DNA of 64,000 bases from Cohnella lupini (GTDB taxonomy: Bacteria; Bacillota; Bacilli; Paenibacillales; Paenibacillaceae): positions 62,001 through 126,000 of the forward strand of contig NZ_QRDY01000007.1 in the NCBI RefSeq assembly GCF_003386205.1, in the 5' to 3' direction. Below, one piece after another: positions 42,187-50,904 of the stretch. Both the position numbers and the translations under genes were made by a program. Under the pieces are notes generated by a model, which was not told the DNA's origin, did no database searches, and worked only from the letters and a program-made list of their open reading frames with translations. Numbering within the stretch: position 1 is the stretch's first letter; every line of letters begins with the position of its first letter.

Positions 42187-42723
42187 TTGGCGGAAAAGGA
42201 ACGGACCGATGGTCGAAAAGTCTCGTTTGGCATTCGCGTAGGCGCTTTTCTATGGGATTATGTTATGATTTCGGGTTATATCCTTTTCCTGATCGGGGTA
42301 TCTTTTCTTATACGGCCGTTGGCTAATCCATTATTTACGACAAATCCATTGTTAGCCGAGCTTACCGGGTTTCTATTCCTCACGCTGCCTATCTATTTGT
42401 ATTTCGCGTGGCTTGAGGGATCGAAATCGAATGCGACATGGGGAAAACGAAAAATGGGCATTAGGGTTGCAGGCATTCATGGGCAAACCATCGGACTAAG
42501 CACCTCGTTGCTGCGTTCAGCCATTAAATTCTTTCCATGGGAGCTTGCCCATTTCACCATTTGGCATATGATTATTCCGTCGGGCTACTCCGATTTTACC
42601 TTTTATTCGCTATTGGCTATGGTTTACGGTCTGGTACTTTTATATTTGATAAGTCCGTTATGGAGCAAAAACAATCAAACGGTGTACGACTCGTTAGCGG
42701 GAACTATTGTACGGTATAAATAG
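42187..42723 (+). CDS. RDD-family membrane protein
   Basis: 178 residues from TTG (AAAGGAG upstream). GIRVGAFLWDYVMISG is the N-terminal RDD motif (R, D and D at conserved places), TWGKRKMGIRVAGIHG the central loop, and NQTVYDSLAGTIV the C-terminal signature. Three or four helices. The family is mostly uncharacterised; some members are ion antiporters. Probably cotranscribed with the glycosylase. Confidence 0.85.
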   Translation: MAEKERTDGRKVSFGIRVGAFLWDYVMISGYILFLIGVSFLIRPLANPLFTTNPLLAELTGFLFLTLPIYLYFAWLEGSKSNATWGKRKMGIRVAGIHGQTIGLSTSLLRSAIKFFPWELAHFTIWHMIIPSGYSDFTFYSLLAMVYGLVLLYLISPLWSKNNQTVYDSLAGTIVRYK

Positions 42724-42758
42724 AAGTAAACGCGTGATCGAATAAAGATTCCCCAAGG

Positions 42759-42786
42759 AAGTCCGCTTACAAGCGGGCTTTTTTCC
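42759..42786 (+). terminator. Terminator of the glycosylase/RDD operon
   Basis: AAGTCCGCTT pairs with AAGCGGGCTT (one G-U/mismatch), followed by TTTT. Confidence 0.8.
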
Positions 42787-42810
42787 GTTGTTTTCCCGAT
42801 CACGGGAGAG

Positions 42811-42870
42811 TTTAAGAAAAATTTTATATTTAGCGGTATTTCTTCTTAAACTGTTTTCCTTATTCTAAGG
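42811..42870 (+). promoter_or_regulatory. Promoter module A (before VanZ-like/two-component operon)
   Basis: A 60-bp element with TTTAAG at its start, TTCTTAA (42843-42849) forming an inverted pair with TTAAGAA (42812-42818), and a -10-like TATTCT (42861-42866) followed by AAGG. There is no good -35 at 17 nt, which suggests activator dependence. Modules at 45296 and 49691 share the same spacing of landmarks. Confidence 0.6.
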
Positions 42871-42937
42871 GGGTAGATGACGTAGAAGCGAAGTTAAGCG
42901 AGAAAAATATGGCTTTCAAGAAAGGCGAGGATGGGGA

Positions 42938-43459
42938 ATGGAACAAAAAAACGGGTACAAAGATTTCATGGTCCATTTATTGTTTGCCGTGTATATATAC
43001 GGGTTATTCAAGGTTATCTTATTTAAGTTCCGCGCGGTTGATCCGTCGTGGCTATGGCAGCATCTTAAACTAAGCTTGTCGAGCCCTCTTTATATCGTTC
43101 AGGGCTTGCAGGACGGCAATCTGACTCCGTTCAAAGAAATATCCAGAACGCTGCACGTTTTAACGAATCATGATCTCATCAACCTATTCGGGAATATCGC
43201 CATTTTTATCCCGTTCGGCATTTTCATCGGTGTAATGTTCAACAACAAGAGCTTGTCCTTTACCGGCGCTTTCGCATGCTCCTTTGCTTTAAGTCTATGC
43301 CTGGAAAGCGCGCAGATCGTATTTGCAATCGGAAGCTTCGATGTCGACGATCTCATCTTGAATTCCGGAGGAGGCTTAATCGGCTTTGCGGCTGTTCACT
43401 TCGTAAAATGGATGGGGAGAACTCCGAGTATAGTACAGGCGAGCGATAGGCCAATATAA
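42938..43459 (+). CDS. VanZ-like membrane protein
   Basis: 173 residues with four to five helices. NLTPFKEISRTL, then NLFGNIAIFIPFGIFIGV and ESAQIVFAIGSFDVDDLILNSGGGLIGF are the VanZ signatures. VanZ proteins raise tolerance to lipoglycopeptides such as teicoplanin in enterococci, but most family members have no known role. GGATGGGGA precedes the ATG. It is first in an operon with a VanRS-like pair, so it may be part of an envelope-stress response. No D-Ala-D-Lac ligase or VanX is present. Confidence 0.85.
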   Translation: MEQKNGYKDFMVHLLFAVYIYGLFKVILFKFRAVDPSWLWQHLKLSLSSPLYIVQGLQDGNLTPFKEISRTLHVLTNHDLINLFGNIAIFIPFGIFIGVMFNNKSLSFTGAFACSFALSLCLESAQIVFAIGSFDVDDLILNSGGGLIGFAAVHFVKWMGRTPSIVQASDRPI

Positions 43460-43482
43460 CAGCATTGAACGGAGAGTTGCCA

Positions 43483-44181
43483 ATGAAAACGATATCGATA
43501 TTAATAGCGGACGATGAACCGGAAATTGCCGATCTAATCGAGTTGCACTTAGAGAAGGAAGGTTATCGATGCATTAAAGTAGCGGATGGACAGGAGGCTT
43601 TGCTCGCCTTTCAGACGAACTCCATCGATTTGGCCATTTTGGATATTATGATGCCCAAGCTCGACGGTTACGAAGTTACGCGTCGAATTCGAGAGCAGCA
43701 TCATTTGCCCATCATTTTTCTGAGCGCCAAAGCGACGGATCTCGATAAGATTGCTGGGCTGGTAAGAGGCGCGGACGATTATGTTACGAAACCGTTCAAT
43801 CCGATGGAGCTGGTTGCCAGAGTGAATGCTCAGTTAAGGCGTTCGATGCAGTTCCAGCCTTCGGCGCAAACGAATAAGCTTGCTTTGGAAGCCGGAGGAC
43901 TGGTTATCTACCCGGAAGAACGCACGGTATTTCTTTATGGCGATCCGATTGAGCTGACTCCGAAAGAGTTCGACATTCTTCTGCTGCTGGCCGAGCATCC
44001 GAAGAAGGTGTTCGGTTCGGAAAATATATTCGAGCAAGTATGGGGCGAGGCGTACTATGAAGGAAACAGCAATACGGTCATGGTGCACATTCGTACCTTA
44101 CGGAAAAAACTAGGAGAAGACGTTAATAAAAACAAACTCATCAAAACCGTTTGGGGAGTAGGTTATACTTTCAATGGCTAA
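43483..44181 (+). CDS. OmpR-family response regulator (VanR-like)
   Basis: 232 residues from ATG 43483 (GGAGAG 6 nt upstream). Receiver domain with acidic DD (10-11), phospho-acceptor Asp54 (AILDIMMP) and the conserved Lys in VTKPFNP. The C-terminal winged helix has ELTPKEFDILLLLAEHP, VWGEAYYEGNSNTVMVHI and RKKLGED. It is the likely activator of the three promoter modules at 42811, 45296 and 49691, an inference from proximity and shared sequence. Confidence 0.93.
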   Translation: MKTISILIADDEPEIADLIELHLEKEGYRCIKVADGQEALLAFQTNSIDLAILDIMMPKLDGYEVTRRIREQHHLPIIFLSAKATDLDKIAGLVRGADDYVTKPFNPMELVARVNAQLRRSMQFQPSAQTNKLALEAGGLVIYPEERTVFLYGDPIELTPKEFDILLLLAEHPKKVFGSENIFEQVWGEAYYEGNSNTVMVHIRTLRKKLGEDVNKNKLIKTVWGVGYTFNG

Positions 44182-45283
44182 TACGATCCGAAGCTTCAGG
44201 TTTACCATGATCATGCTGTTCGGCTTAAGCATGGTTTTCTCCGGACTCATAACCTTTCTGATCTACAAAACTCTCACGATTTATTACCATACGACCAAGG
44301 TCGAGAACCCGTTGACTAAAATTCGCATTTTTATTAGAGAAGTCGGGGACGTCAATTTCTTTCTTATTTTTTTCATTCCGCTTTCGATTTTATTTTTCTT
44401 TCTGCTTACCAAACGATATGTCGCTTATTTTCGAGAAATATCGAACGGAATCAATCAGCTTGCAAACGGCGAATTCGACAATCGCGTGCTGATTCCGTCC
44501 AAGGATGAATTCGGGGACATTGCCAGAGACATCAATCTGGCAAGCGAAAAATTGCGGCAAGCTTTGGAGCGAGGGGATTTCGCGGAAAACAGCAAGGAGC
44601 AATTGGTATTGAATTTGGCGCATGATTTACGTACGCCGCTGACTTCCGTATTAGGTTATTTGGATTTCATTCTTCGCGACGAGCAGCTGACCGCGGAGCA
44701 AATGAAGCATTATGCGAGCATTGCTTTTACAAAGTCTCAACGCTTGGAGAAGCTGATCGAAGAATTGTTCGAGATCGCCCGCATGAACTACGGGAAGATT
44801 AACCTTGAAACAAACCCGATCGATATAAGCGAGCTTCTCGATCAATTAATCGAGGAGCTATTTCCCGTATTCGAGAAAAACAACTTAACGGTCCGATTGG
44901 ACGCGGTTCCGCATTCGATTATTCGAGGCGACGGCGAAGTATTGGCTCGCGTTTTCGAGAATCTTCTGACGAATGCCGTCCGCTATGGAAGCGATGGCCA
45001 TTATATCGATATTCGTTGCTTTCATGATTCCGATGAAGCGGTGATTCAAATCGTCAATTACGGAGACTGCATTCCTCCGGACGAGCTTCCTCATATTTTC
45101 GATATGTTCTATACCGGCGATCAAGCGCGAACCTATCGCGAGGGGGGCACCGGTCTAGGTCTCTTCATCGCGAAGAACATCGTAACGCAGCATCAAGGGA
45201 CGATAACGGCTGCAAGCAGCGTGATTCGGACGCAATTTGAAATCCGCTTGCCACTTATTAAAGATTCCGAAGCGCAAAGCTAA
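44174..45283 (+). CDS. Membrane sensor histidine kinase (VanS-like)
   Basis: 369 residues. Two helices (about 11-31 and 62-79) frame a short extracytoplasmic loop of about 30 residues, so it probably senses within or at the membrane. A HAMP domain (80-132), HisKA with NLAHDLRTPLTSVLGYL (His150) and HATPase (ENLLTNAVRYG, GGTGLGLFIAKNI) follow. It starts within the last codons of the regulator gene (8-bp overlap). Promoter module B begins 12 nt after its stop, with no terminator between. Confidence 0.92.
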   Translation: MANTIRSFRFTMIMLFGLSMVFSGLITFLIYKTLTIYYHTTKVENPLTKIRIFIREVGDVNFFLIFFIPLSILFFFLLTKRYVAYFREISNGINQLANGEFDNRVLIPSKDEFGDIARDINLASEKLRQALERGDFAENSKEQLVLNLAHDLRTPLTSVLGYLDFILRDEQLTAEQMKHYASIAFTKSQRLEKLIEELFEIARMNYGKINLETNPIDISELLDQLIEELFPVFEKNNLTVRLDAVPHSIIRGDGEVLARVFENLLTNAVRYGSDGHYIDIRCFHDSDEAVIQIVNYGDCIPPDELPHIFDMFYTGDQARTYREGGTGLGLFIAKNIVTQHQGTITAASSVIRTQFEIRLPLIKDSEAQS

Positions 45284-45295
45284 CACGAGCGCCAT

Positions 45296-45355
45296 TTTAA
45301 GGAAAATTTAAAATCGACCCTACTTCTTATTTTATTTTTCCGCCTTATTCTAAGA
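45296..45355 (+). promoter_or_regulatory. Promoter module B (before ABC/adaptor operon)
   Basis: Same 60-bp register as modules A and C: TTTAAG at 45296, AAAA at positions 8-11, TTCTTAT at 45324-45330 (four bases earlier than in A and C) and CTTATTCTAAG ending at 45354, identical to module A over 11 bases. TATTCT at 45346-45351 would be the -10. Confidence 0.6.
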
Positions 45356-45377
45356 GCATGAAAGGCGGGGGGAAGAA

Positions 45378-46289
45378 TTGAAGAAGTGGGGTTTTTGCCA
45401 TGCGTATACATGGAAGATAAAAGTAGCCGGATGGCTTCGCAGGGATGCGGCTGCGGCATGGTTGTTTCTCGCGCCGAGCGGTGCCGGATTTGCGTTGTTC
45501 TTCCTTATTCCATTTGCCATGGGTACGATGTATTCGTTTATGGACAGTGTCGTAGACGGACATTATACGGGGCTTGATAATTACCGCGAGCTTCTGCAGA
45601 GCGGCTCCTTCCGCAAAGCGGCGGCCAATACCGCCTATTTCAGCGCGGTTAGCGTTCCGTTAAATCTAACGCTGTCGCTTATTTTCGCTTTACTGCTGAA
45701 CGGAAATCTCTATTTGCGCAAATGGCTGAGGACCGCATATGTACTGCCACTTGTCGTTCCGGTCGCCTCGATCGTGCTGATCTGGCAGATGCTGTTCGAT
45801 TGGAACGGCTCCTTGAACGCCTGGCTAAGCGCCTTCGGACTAGAACGCGTGGATTGGATGAAGACCGATGCTGCTAGAAACGTAATCATCGTCGTTTATT
45901 TATGGAAGAACATCGGCTACAACGTGATTTTATTGTTGGCAGGGCTGCAACGGATACCGAAGGATTATTACGAAACGGCTCAAATCGAAGGAGCGGGTCG
46001 TTTACGGCAGTTCGGAAGTATTACGCTCGTCTATCTAACGCCTACGATGATCTTCGTAGTCATCATGTCTATCATCAATTCATTTAAAGTATTTCGGGAA
46101 ACGTATTTGATCGCGGGCGATTATCCCCATGACAGTATTTACATGATGCAGCACTATATGTACAACATGTTCGCATCGCTGGATATTCAGAAGCTGACCG
46201 CGGCGGCTAACTTGATGGTCGTGGGAATACTTCTGATCGTTATGGGATTGTTCGCGCTTGAACGCCGTTACAGGCAGTTCATGGAATAG
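45378..46289 (+). CDS. Sugar-type ABC transporter permease, first subunit (CUT1/MalF-like)
   Basis: 303 residues from TTG behind GGGGGGAAG. Six helices. The binding-protein-dependent permease motif is YYETAQIEGAGRLRQFGSI (EAA loop; here ETA). N-terminal LFLAPSGAGFALFFLIPF is typical of the sugar permeases. Its partner is the next gene. No ATPase is encoded in the operon; Firmicutes CUT1 systems often share a distant MsmX-type ATPase. Confidence 0.88.
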   Translation: MKKWGFCHAYTWKIKVAGWLRRDAAAAWLFLAPSGAGFALFFLIPFAMGTMYSFMDSVVDGHYTGLDNYRELLQSGSFRKAAANTAYFSAVSVPLNLTLSLIFALLLNGNLYLRKWLRTAYVLPLVVPVASIVLIWQMLFDWNGSLNAWLSAFGLERVDWMKTDAARNVIIVVYLWKNIGYNVILLLAGLQRIPKDYYETAQIEGAGRLRQFGSITLVYLTPTMIFVVIMSIINSFKVFRETYLIAGDYPHDSIYMMQHYMYNMFASLDIQKLTAAANLMVVGILLIVMGLFALERRYRQFME

Positions 46290-46302
46290 GGGGAAGAAGT
46301 CC

Positions 46303-47178
46303 GTGCAAGTCGTCAAATTATTGCAAAAAAGCTCGTTAACGTTCTTCATGTTCGTAATCGCGGTCCTCTTGTTATTCCCGATCGTGATTACCTTCACGAA
46401 TTCGCTAATGACGGAGCAGGAAATGGGCATCAATTATGGACCTATCGGGGAGTTGATCCAAGCCGGCGGCGGGAAAACGAATCCTTACGCGAATCTGAAA
46501 TTACTGCCGGACCGAGTGACCTTGGAGCAATACGGCAGGGTGCTGATATCCAGTCCGGTATATTTGACGATGTTCTGGAATTCTGTAGGGCTGGTGGTGC
46601 CGATCATCGCTGGACAGACGGCGGTAGCGGCACTTGCAGCATATGCGTTCGGTAAGTTGAGATTTCGCGGCCGCGATCGCTTGTTTCTCGTCTATGTCCT
46701 GACGATGCTTATGCCGTTTCAAGTAACGTTAGTTCCGAATTATATAATGGCGGATAAGCTCGGGTTGCTGAATAGTCCTTACGCGATTATTTTACCGGGA
46801 GTTTTCGGCGCTTTCGGCGTTTTCATGCTCAGGCAGTTCATGTTGGATATTCCATATGCTTACATAGAAGCGGCCAAGATGGATGGAGCCGGACATTTGC
46901 GAATTTTCTTCAAGATTATCGTTCCGATGATCAAACCGGGCTTGGCCGCGCTCATTATCCTCTTGTTCGTCGATTATTGGAACATGGTGGAGCAGCCTCT
47001 GATTTTTCTGGACGATCCGCTCCGGCAACCGCTGTCCGTTTATTTATCCAGAATCAGCGGCGAGCCTGGGATTGCTTATGCGGCTTCCATGCTATATATG
47101 GCTCCGATGGTTCTGTTGTTTCTCTATGCGGAAACGTACTTCATCGAAGGCATTCAATTGTCCGGTATCAAGGGTTAG
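46303..47178 (+). CDS. Sugar-type ABC transporter permease, second subunit (CUT1/MalG-like)
   Basis: 291 residues from GTG 46303 (AGGGGGAAG upstream). Six helices with EAA loop YIEAAKMDGAGHLRIFFKI. An insertion between helices 1 and 2 (EMGINYGPIGELIQAGGGK) is longer than usual. It is followed 16 nt later by an HlyD-like adaptor, not by a binding protein as would be normal. Confidence 0.88.
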   Translation: MQVVKLLQKSSLTFFMFVIAVLLLFPIVITFTNSLMTEQEMGINYGPIGELIQAGGGKTNPYANLKLLPDRVTLEQYGRVLISSPVYLTMFWNSVGLVVPIIAGQTAVAALAAYAFGKLRFRGRDRLFLVYVLTMLMPFQVTLVPNYIMADKLGLLNSPYAIILPGVFGAFGVFMLRQFMLDIPYAYIEAAKMDGAGHLRIFFKIIVPMIKPGLAALIILLFVDYWNMVEQPLIFLDDPLRQPLSVYLSRISGEPGIAYAASMLYMAPMVLLFLYAETYFIEGIQLSGIKG

Positions 47179-47194
47179 GGGGAAAAGACGAGAG

Positions 47195-48355
47195 ATGGAG
47201 TTGGACAAAGTAAATCAAGATCGAAGAAGGAATAGAATCCTGCTAGCCATAATGATCGGGTTCGTCGGGTTGCTCGTTTTCTTCACCCTGTTCAGTAATA
47301 CGCTGATGTCTATGAACTTACCGAAAGCGATAACGGAGCAACCTAATAGCGGAAGTCTCGTTGTTGCTCTCGAAGGCAGCGGTACCCTGCAACCGATCAC
47401 GGAAACGCAATTATCGAATCCTGCAGGCTGGAAGGTCTTAAAGATTCGCGTGAAAGAAGGGGATCGCGTAGAAAAGGGACAGGCGTTAATCCTGTATGAC
47501 GGATCATCAGTCGAACTGGAAATGGCAAACGAAATGACGGCATTGGAGAAACAAAAAATCGAGCTGCAAAATCTCCAAGACCAATTCATCCAGTCGGTTC
47601 AAGAAGAAGACGAACTCAAAATCCGAAATGCGAAACGCGCTATCGAAACGTTCATGCTGGATCTCGGCACGCAGGAACGTACGATTAACGAGCTGCGAAA
47701 TCGAATGAATGACCAGCGGGAAATAACGTCTCCTTTCGATGGAATCATAACGGAAATAAATGCCGTCGAAGGGCAAATATCGTCGGGAGAGCCAGACATT
47801 CGCATGGTGAACGGCAATCAAGGTTATCGGCTGGAAATAGCAGCCGATTCAACGCTGGTATCCGGTTTAGGTCTTGCAGCCGGAGAGAAAATCGACATAG
47901 ATGTACAACGCGAGCTAGACCGACAGTCCCGAGTGATTCAAGGCAAGATTGAAGAAGTAACGAATGCCGAGCCGCGAAGCGAAAGCTCATACGGCGTACA
48001 ATCTGACCAGACTTTAACGATACCGAGAAAAACTCTTCGCATTAAGGTTGTTGATTCCGAGCTGAAGGGGGGTGAACAGGCAGAGATTAAGCTCGAGAAA
48101 CGTTCAAGCAAAGAGGGATTGGTCGTTTCCAGCGAGGCCGTCCATTATGACAGAGATGGGATGTACGTGTTCAAAATCGAAACTCTCAGGGGGGCACTAG
48201 GCAATGTCTTCGTTGCACGTAAGGTCAGAATTCAGTTCAGCGAAACGAATGACAATAAAACGATGATTCAAACGGATAACCTCTTCGAGGAGGACCTGAT
48301 TATTCTCGAAAGCAGCGAGCCTTTACAAGACGGTGAGCGCGTTCGGCTTCAATAG
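47195..48355 (+). CDS. HlyD/RND-type membrane-fusion (periplasmic adaptor) protein in an ABC sugar operon
   Basis: 386 residues from ATG 47195. One N-terminal helix (15-35); a lipoyl half-motif around GWKVLKIRVKEGDRVEKGQALILYD (read in parts), a helical hairpin of about 75 residues (EMANEMTALEKQKIELQNLQ onward), the second lipoyl half EITSPFDGIITEINAVEGQ and beta-barrel and membrane-proximal domains. Adaptors of this kind link ABC or RND exporters to the outside. Its place between import-type permeases and their binding protein is unusual. It could stabilise an envelope assembly or serve a distant exporter. Confidence 0.85.
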   Translation: MELDKVNQDRRRNRILLAIMIGFVGLLVFFTLFSNTLMSMNLPKAITEQPNSGSLVVALEGSGTLQPITETQLSNPAGWKVLKIRVKEGDRVEKGQALILYDGSSVELEMANEMTALEKQKIELQNLQDQFIQSVQEEDELKIRNAKRAIETFMLDLGTQERTINELRNRMNDQREITSPFDGIITEINAVEGQISSGEPDIRMVNGNQGYRLEIAADSTLVSGLGLAAGEKIDIDVQRELDRQSRVIQGKIEEVTNAEPRSESSYGVQSDQTLTIPRKTLRIKVVDSELKGGEQAEIKLEKRSSKEGLVVSSEAVHYDRDGMYVFKIETLRGALGNVFVARKVRIQFSETNDNKTMIQTDNLFEEDLIILESSEPLQDGERVRLQ

Positions 48356-48395
48356 ACTAGCAAACATTCGATAACATCCAGGGGGAATCCATTCG

Positions 48396-49685
48396 ATGAA
48401 AAAGTGGACTTATATGATGACAATCGGTCTTTTAATGACGTTAATGACAGCTTGCGCTTCGGGGAGCGCAAATGAATCGACAAGCACGAAGACGCCGGCA
48501 AACAATGAGGGTAAAACAGTTGTTACATTGGCATTGCAACAAAAGAGTCCGTATTTACAGACGGCCGAGAAGAAGTTCGAAGCGAAGTATCCGGATATCG
48601 ATCTGCAGATACAATTAACGGAGGATTATGAAAAATACCAGAAATCGACGAACGCGGCATTGTTGTCGGGGAACGGCCCCGATATTTTCGAGGTAAGCAA
48701 TTTACCCCTCGAAGCTTACGTGAGTAAAACGCTTCTTCTGAATATGGATGAACTCATTGCGGACGATGCAACGCTGAATAAAAGCGATTTACAAACGAAC
48801 GTTCTGGATGTATTGAAGTTGAACGGCGGTATGTATGCCATACCTTCGGGGTTTAGCCTGCGGGCATTCGTAGGAGATGGGGATGTTCTTAAGAACGCGA
48901 GCTTCGACGATAAGAAATGGACCTGGAAAGAGTTCGAAGAAACCTCGAAGAAGCTAGGCGAGAGCGGCACGGAACGCCGTTATGCCCTAGCCAACGATCC
49001 GCCGGAAATCCTTCTTCAGGAAATGGTCGTGGATAAATACGCTGAATTCGTAGATAAATCGGCGAAAAAAGCAAAATTCGACTCTCCTGTTTTCATGGAA
49101 GCGATGAAGCAAATCAAAAAAATGTACGACGATAAAGTCATGACATCGGAACCGGCGGAGATAGGCAAGCAGATGTTCTACTCCACCGTATTGCAGTCGC
49201 CGGCCGACTTCATCGACGGTTTACATCTATTCTTCTCGAATCCAAAGCTGCTGCAGAAGCCTGAGCAAACGGGTGGAACGAGGATAGTTACGCCTTCCGA
49301 GCTCGCCATTCGAGCCAAATCTCCTGTGAAGGAGGAAGCATGGAAGTTCATCGCTTACCTGCTTTCCACTGAAGGCCAATCCCTGCAGGAGAGAGAAGGT
49401 TTCTCGTTGCTTAAATCCGTGAACGAGGAGCAATTGAACGTCATTCAGGAACAAGTTAATAACGGAACTTATAAGCTTTCGGATGGGAAAGCGGCTAAAG
49501 CGACGGACGAAGAATTTATGCAGTTTAAGCAACTGATCAATACGGCGGACAACTATTCGGGAGCGGACGGGAGCGTGCTTTCCATCGTCGGCGACGAGGC
49601 CAGATCGTTCTTCAGCGAGCAAAAGTCCGTAGAAGAAGTCGCAAAGTTAATCCAGAACCGTACGACTACTTATTTAAATGAATAG
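48396..49685 (+). CDS. Extracellular solute-binding lipoprotein (sugar type)
   Basis: 429 residues. The signal peptide ends in a lipobox (MTAC, Cys20). The family 1 solute-binding fold shows YLQTAEKKFEAKYPDIDL, GNGPDIFEVSNLP, GGMYAIPSGF and the C-terminal SPVKEEAWKFIAYLLSTEG. It would deliver a sugar or other ligand to the two permeases upstream, although with the adaptor in the same operon a sensing role is also possible. GGGGGAA precedes the ATG. No terminator follows; module C starts 5 nt after the stop. Confidence 0.88.
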   Translation: MKKWTYMMTIGLLMTLMTACASGSANESTSTKTPANNEGKTVVTLALQQKSPYLQTAEKKFEAKYPDIDLQIQLTEDYEKYQKSTNAALLSGNGPDIFEVSNLPLEAYVSKTLLLNMDELIADDATLNKSDLQTNVLDVLKLNGGMYAIPSGFSLRAFVGDGDVLKNASFDDKKWTWKEFEETSKKLGESGTERRYALANDPPEILLQEMVVDKYAEFVDKSAKKAKFDSPVFMEAMKQIKKMYDDKVMTSEPAEIGKQMFYSTVLQSPADFIDGLHLFFSNPKLLQKPEQTGGTRIVTPSELAIRAKSPVKEEAWKFIAYLLSTEGQSLQEREGFSLLKSVNEEQLNVIQEQVNNGTYKLSDGKAAKATDEEFMQFKQLINTADNYSGADGSVLSIVGDEARSFFSEQKSVEEVAKLIQNRTTTYLNE

Positions 49686-49690
49686 GAATG

Positions 49691-49750
49691 ATTAAGAAAA
49701 ACTTTACTTTTTACCGCATCTCTTCTTAATTACTATTCTTTATTCTTATG
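49691..49750 (+). promoter_or_regulatory. Promoter module C (before acyltransferase/glycosyltransferase operon)
   Basis: Same register as module A: TTAAGAA at 49692-49698, its inverse TTCTTAA at 49723-49729 and TATTCT at 49741-49746 as -10. Identity to A is high in these blocks and low between them, as expected of regulator sites. Confidence 0.6.
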
Positions 49751-49791
49751 AGGTTGGGGGAATGATTTTGGAATAAAGGGAGATGCTCGTA

Positions 49792-50844
49792 TTGCTGCAA
49801 CGTTCAAGTAGAATACTTAATACCCGAAAGACGGACAAGCCGAATTTCGGCGGATTGGATTGGATCAAATTATTGGCCGCCTTATTGGTCGTCGCCAATC
49901 ATACCAGTCCGTTATTATCTTTCGGTTCCGATATCGCCGTAGTGCTAAGCGGAATTGTTACCCGAATCGCCGTACCTATCTTTTTCATGACATCCGGCTT
50001 TTTCTATTTCCGCAAGCTGACTCGCGATCCCCGAACGGATAATAGAACTCTTCGCGGCTATTTGGGGAAAATCGGTAAATTATATGGGATAGCGATCTTG
50101 TTATATGTTCCGTTTAATTTGTACACGGGATATTTTAAGGATGACTTTAGTGCATATTCCCTGTTTAAGGATATCGTATTCGATGGCACCTTCTATCATT
50201 TGTGGTATTTACCGGCTTTATTAATCGGTATATCGCTGACTTCTTATCTCTATAGGAAGGTGTCCCTGGACTCGTTGTTGGCGATCTCCGGTATGTTGTA
50301 TATCGTAGGACTGTTAGGCGACAGCTATTATGGCTTCATAGCGAGCAGTCCCGGGATTTCGGACATTTACGACAGTATGTTTACAGTATTCGACTACACT
50401 CGCAACGGATTGTTTTATGCGCCAATTTATATTGCTTTGGGGGCATTCGCGGCTAGGCGCAAGCAGAGAGTAAGAAGTCCGCTCGCCAATGCGTGTTTGT
50501 TCTTCGGTTCGCTCGTATGCTTACTTGGAGAGGGAATGCTCCTGCATTCGACGGATATGCCAAGACATGACAGCATGTATGTGTTCGCCTTGCCTGCGAC
50601 TTATTATTTATTCCAATGGGCTTTGCAATGGAAGGGGAAATCGAACAAAGTATCCAGGGATTGGAGAGTATGGATTTATATTTTGCATCCCGCCGCCATC
50701 GTGTTCGTTCGCGGAGCGGCGAAGGCCGTTAAGCTGGAATCTATATTCATAGCGAATAGTCTTATTCATTTTGTAAGCGTGTGTCTATTGTCCATAATCA
50801 TGGCTGCGGTTGCCGTCAAGATACTCGGCTTTAGAAGGAAATGA
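49792..50844 (+). CDS. Membrane acyltransferase (acyltransferase-3 family, VanT N-domain-like)
   Basis: 350 residues from TTG 49792 (AAGGGAG 9 nt upstream; ATG 49783 directly abuts the SD). About ten helices. LDWIKLLAALLVVANHTSPL and VAVPIFFMTSGFFYFRKL are the signatures of the acyltransferase-3 fold as found in the membrane half of VanT serine racemases; the catalytic-type His is in ANHTSPL. No racemase domain is attached. Such proteins O-acylate sugars or other envelope substrates. It is cotranscribed with the giant glycosyltransferase. Confidence 0.82.
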   Translation: MLQRSSRILNTRKTDKPNFGGLDWIKLLAALLVVANHTSPLLSFGSDIAVVLSGIVTRIAVPIFFMTSGFFYFRKLTRDPRTDNRTLRGYLGKIGKLYGIAILLYVPFNLYTGYFKDDFSAYSLFKDIVFDGTFYHLWYLPALLIGISLTSYLYRKVSLDSLLAISGMLYIVGLLGDSYYGFIASSPGISDIYDSMFTVFDYTRNGLFYAPIYIALGAFAARRKQRVRSPLANACLFFGSLVCLLGEGMLLHSTDMPRHDSMYVFALPATYYLFQWALQWKGKSNKVSRDWRVWIYILHPAAIVFVRGAAKAVKLESIFIANSLIHFVSVCLLSIIMAAVAVKILGFRRK

Positions 50845-50904
50845 AGTCGGGGTTGTTGAATCTTCTATATACAGAGTTGATTTCCTGGAGATGATAACCC
50901 CGTA

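Noticed and set aside
42938..50844. Glycopeptide (vancomycin) resistance cluster
   Set aside because: VanZ-, VanR/S- and VanT-like proteins occur, but no D-Ala-D-X ligase, VanH, VanX or VanY is present and the acyltransferase lacks the racemase domain.
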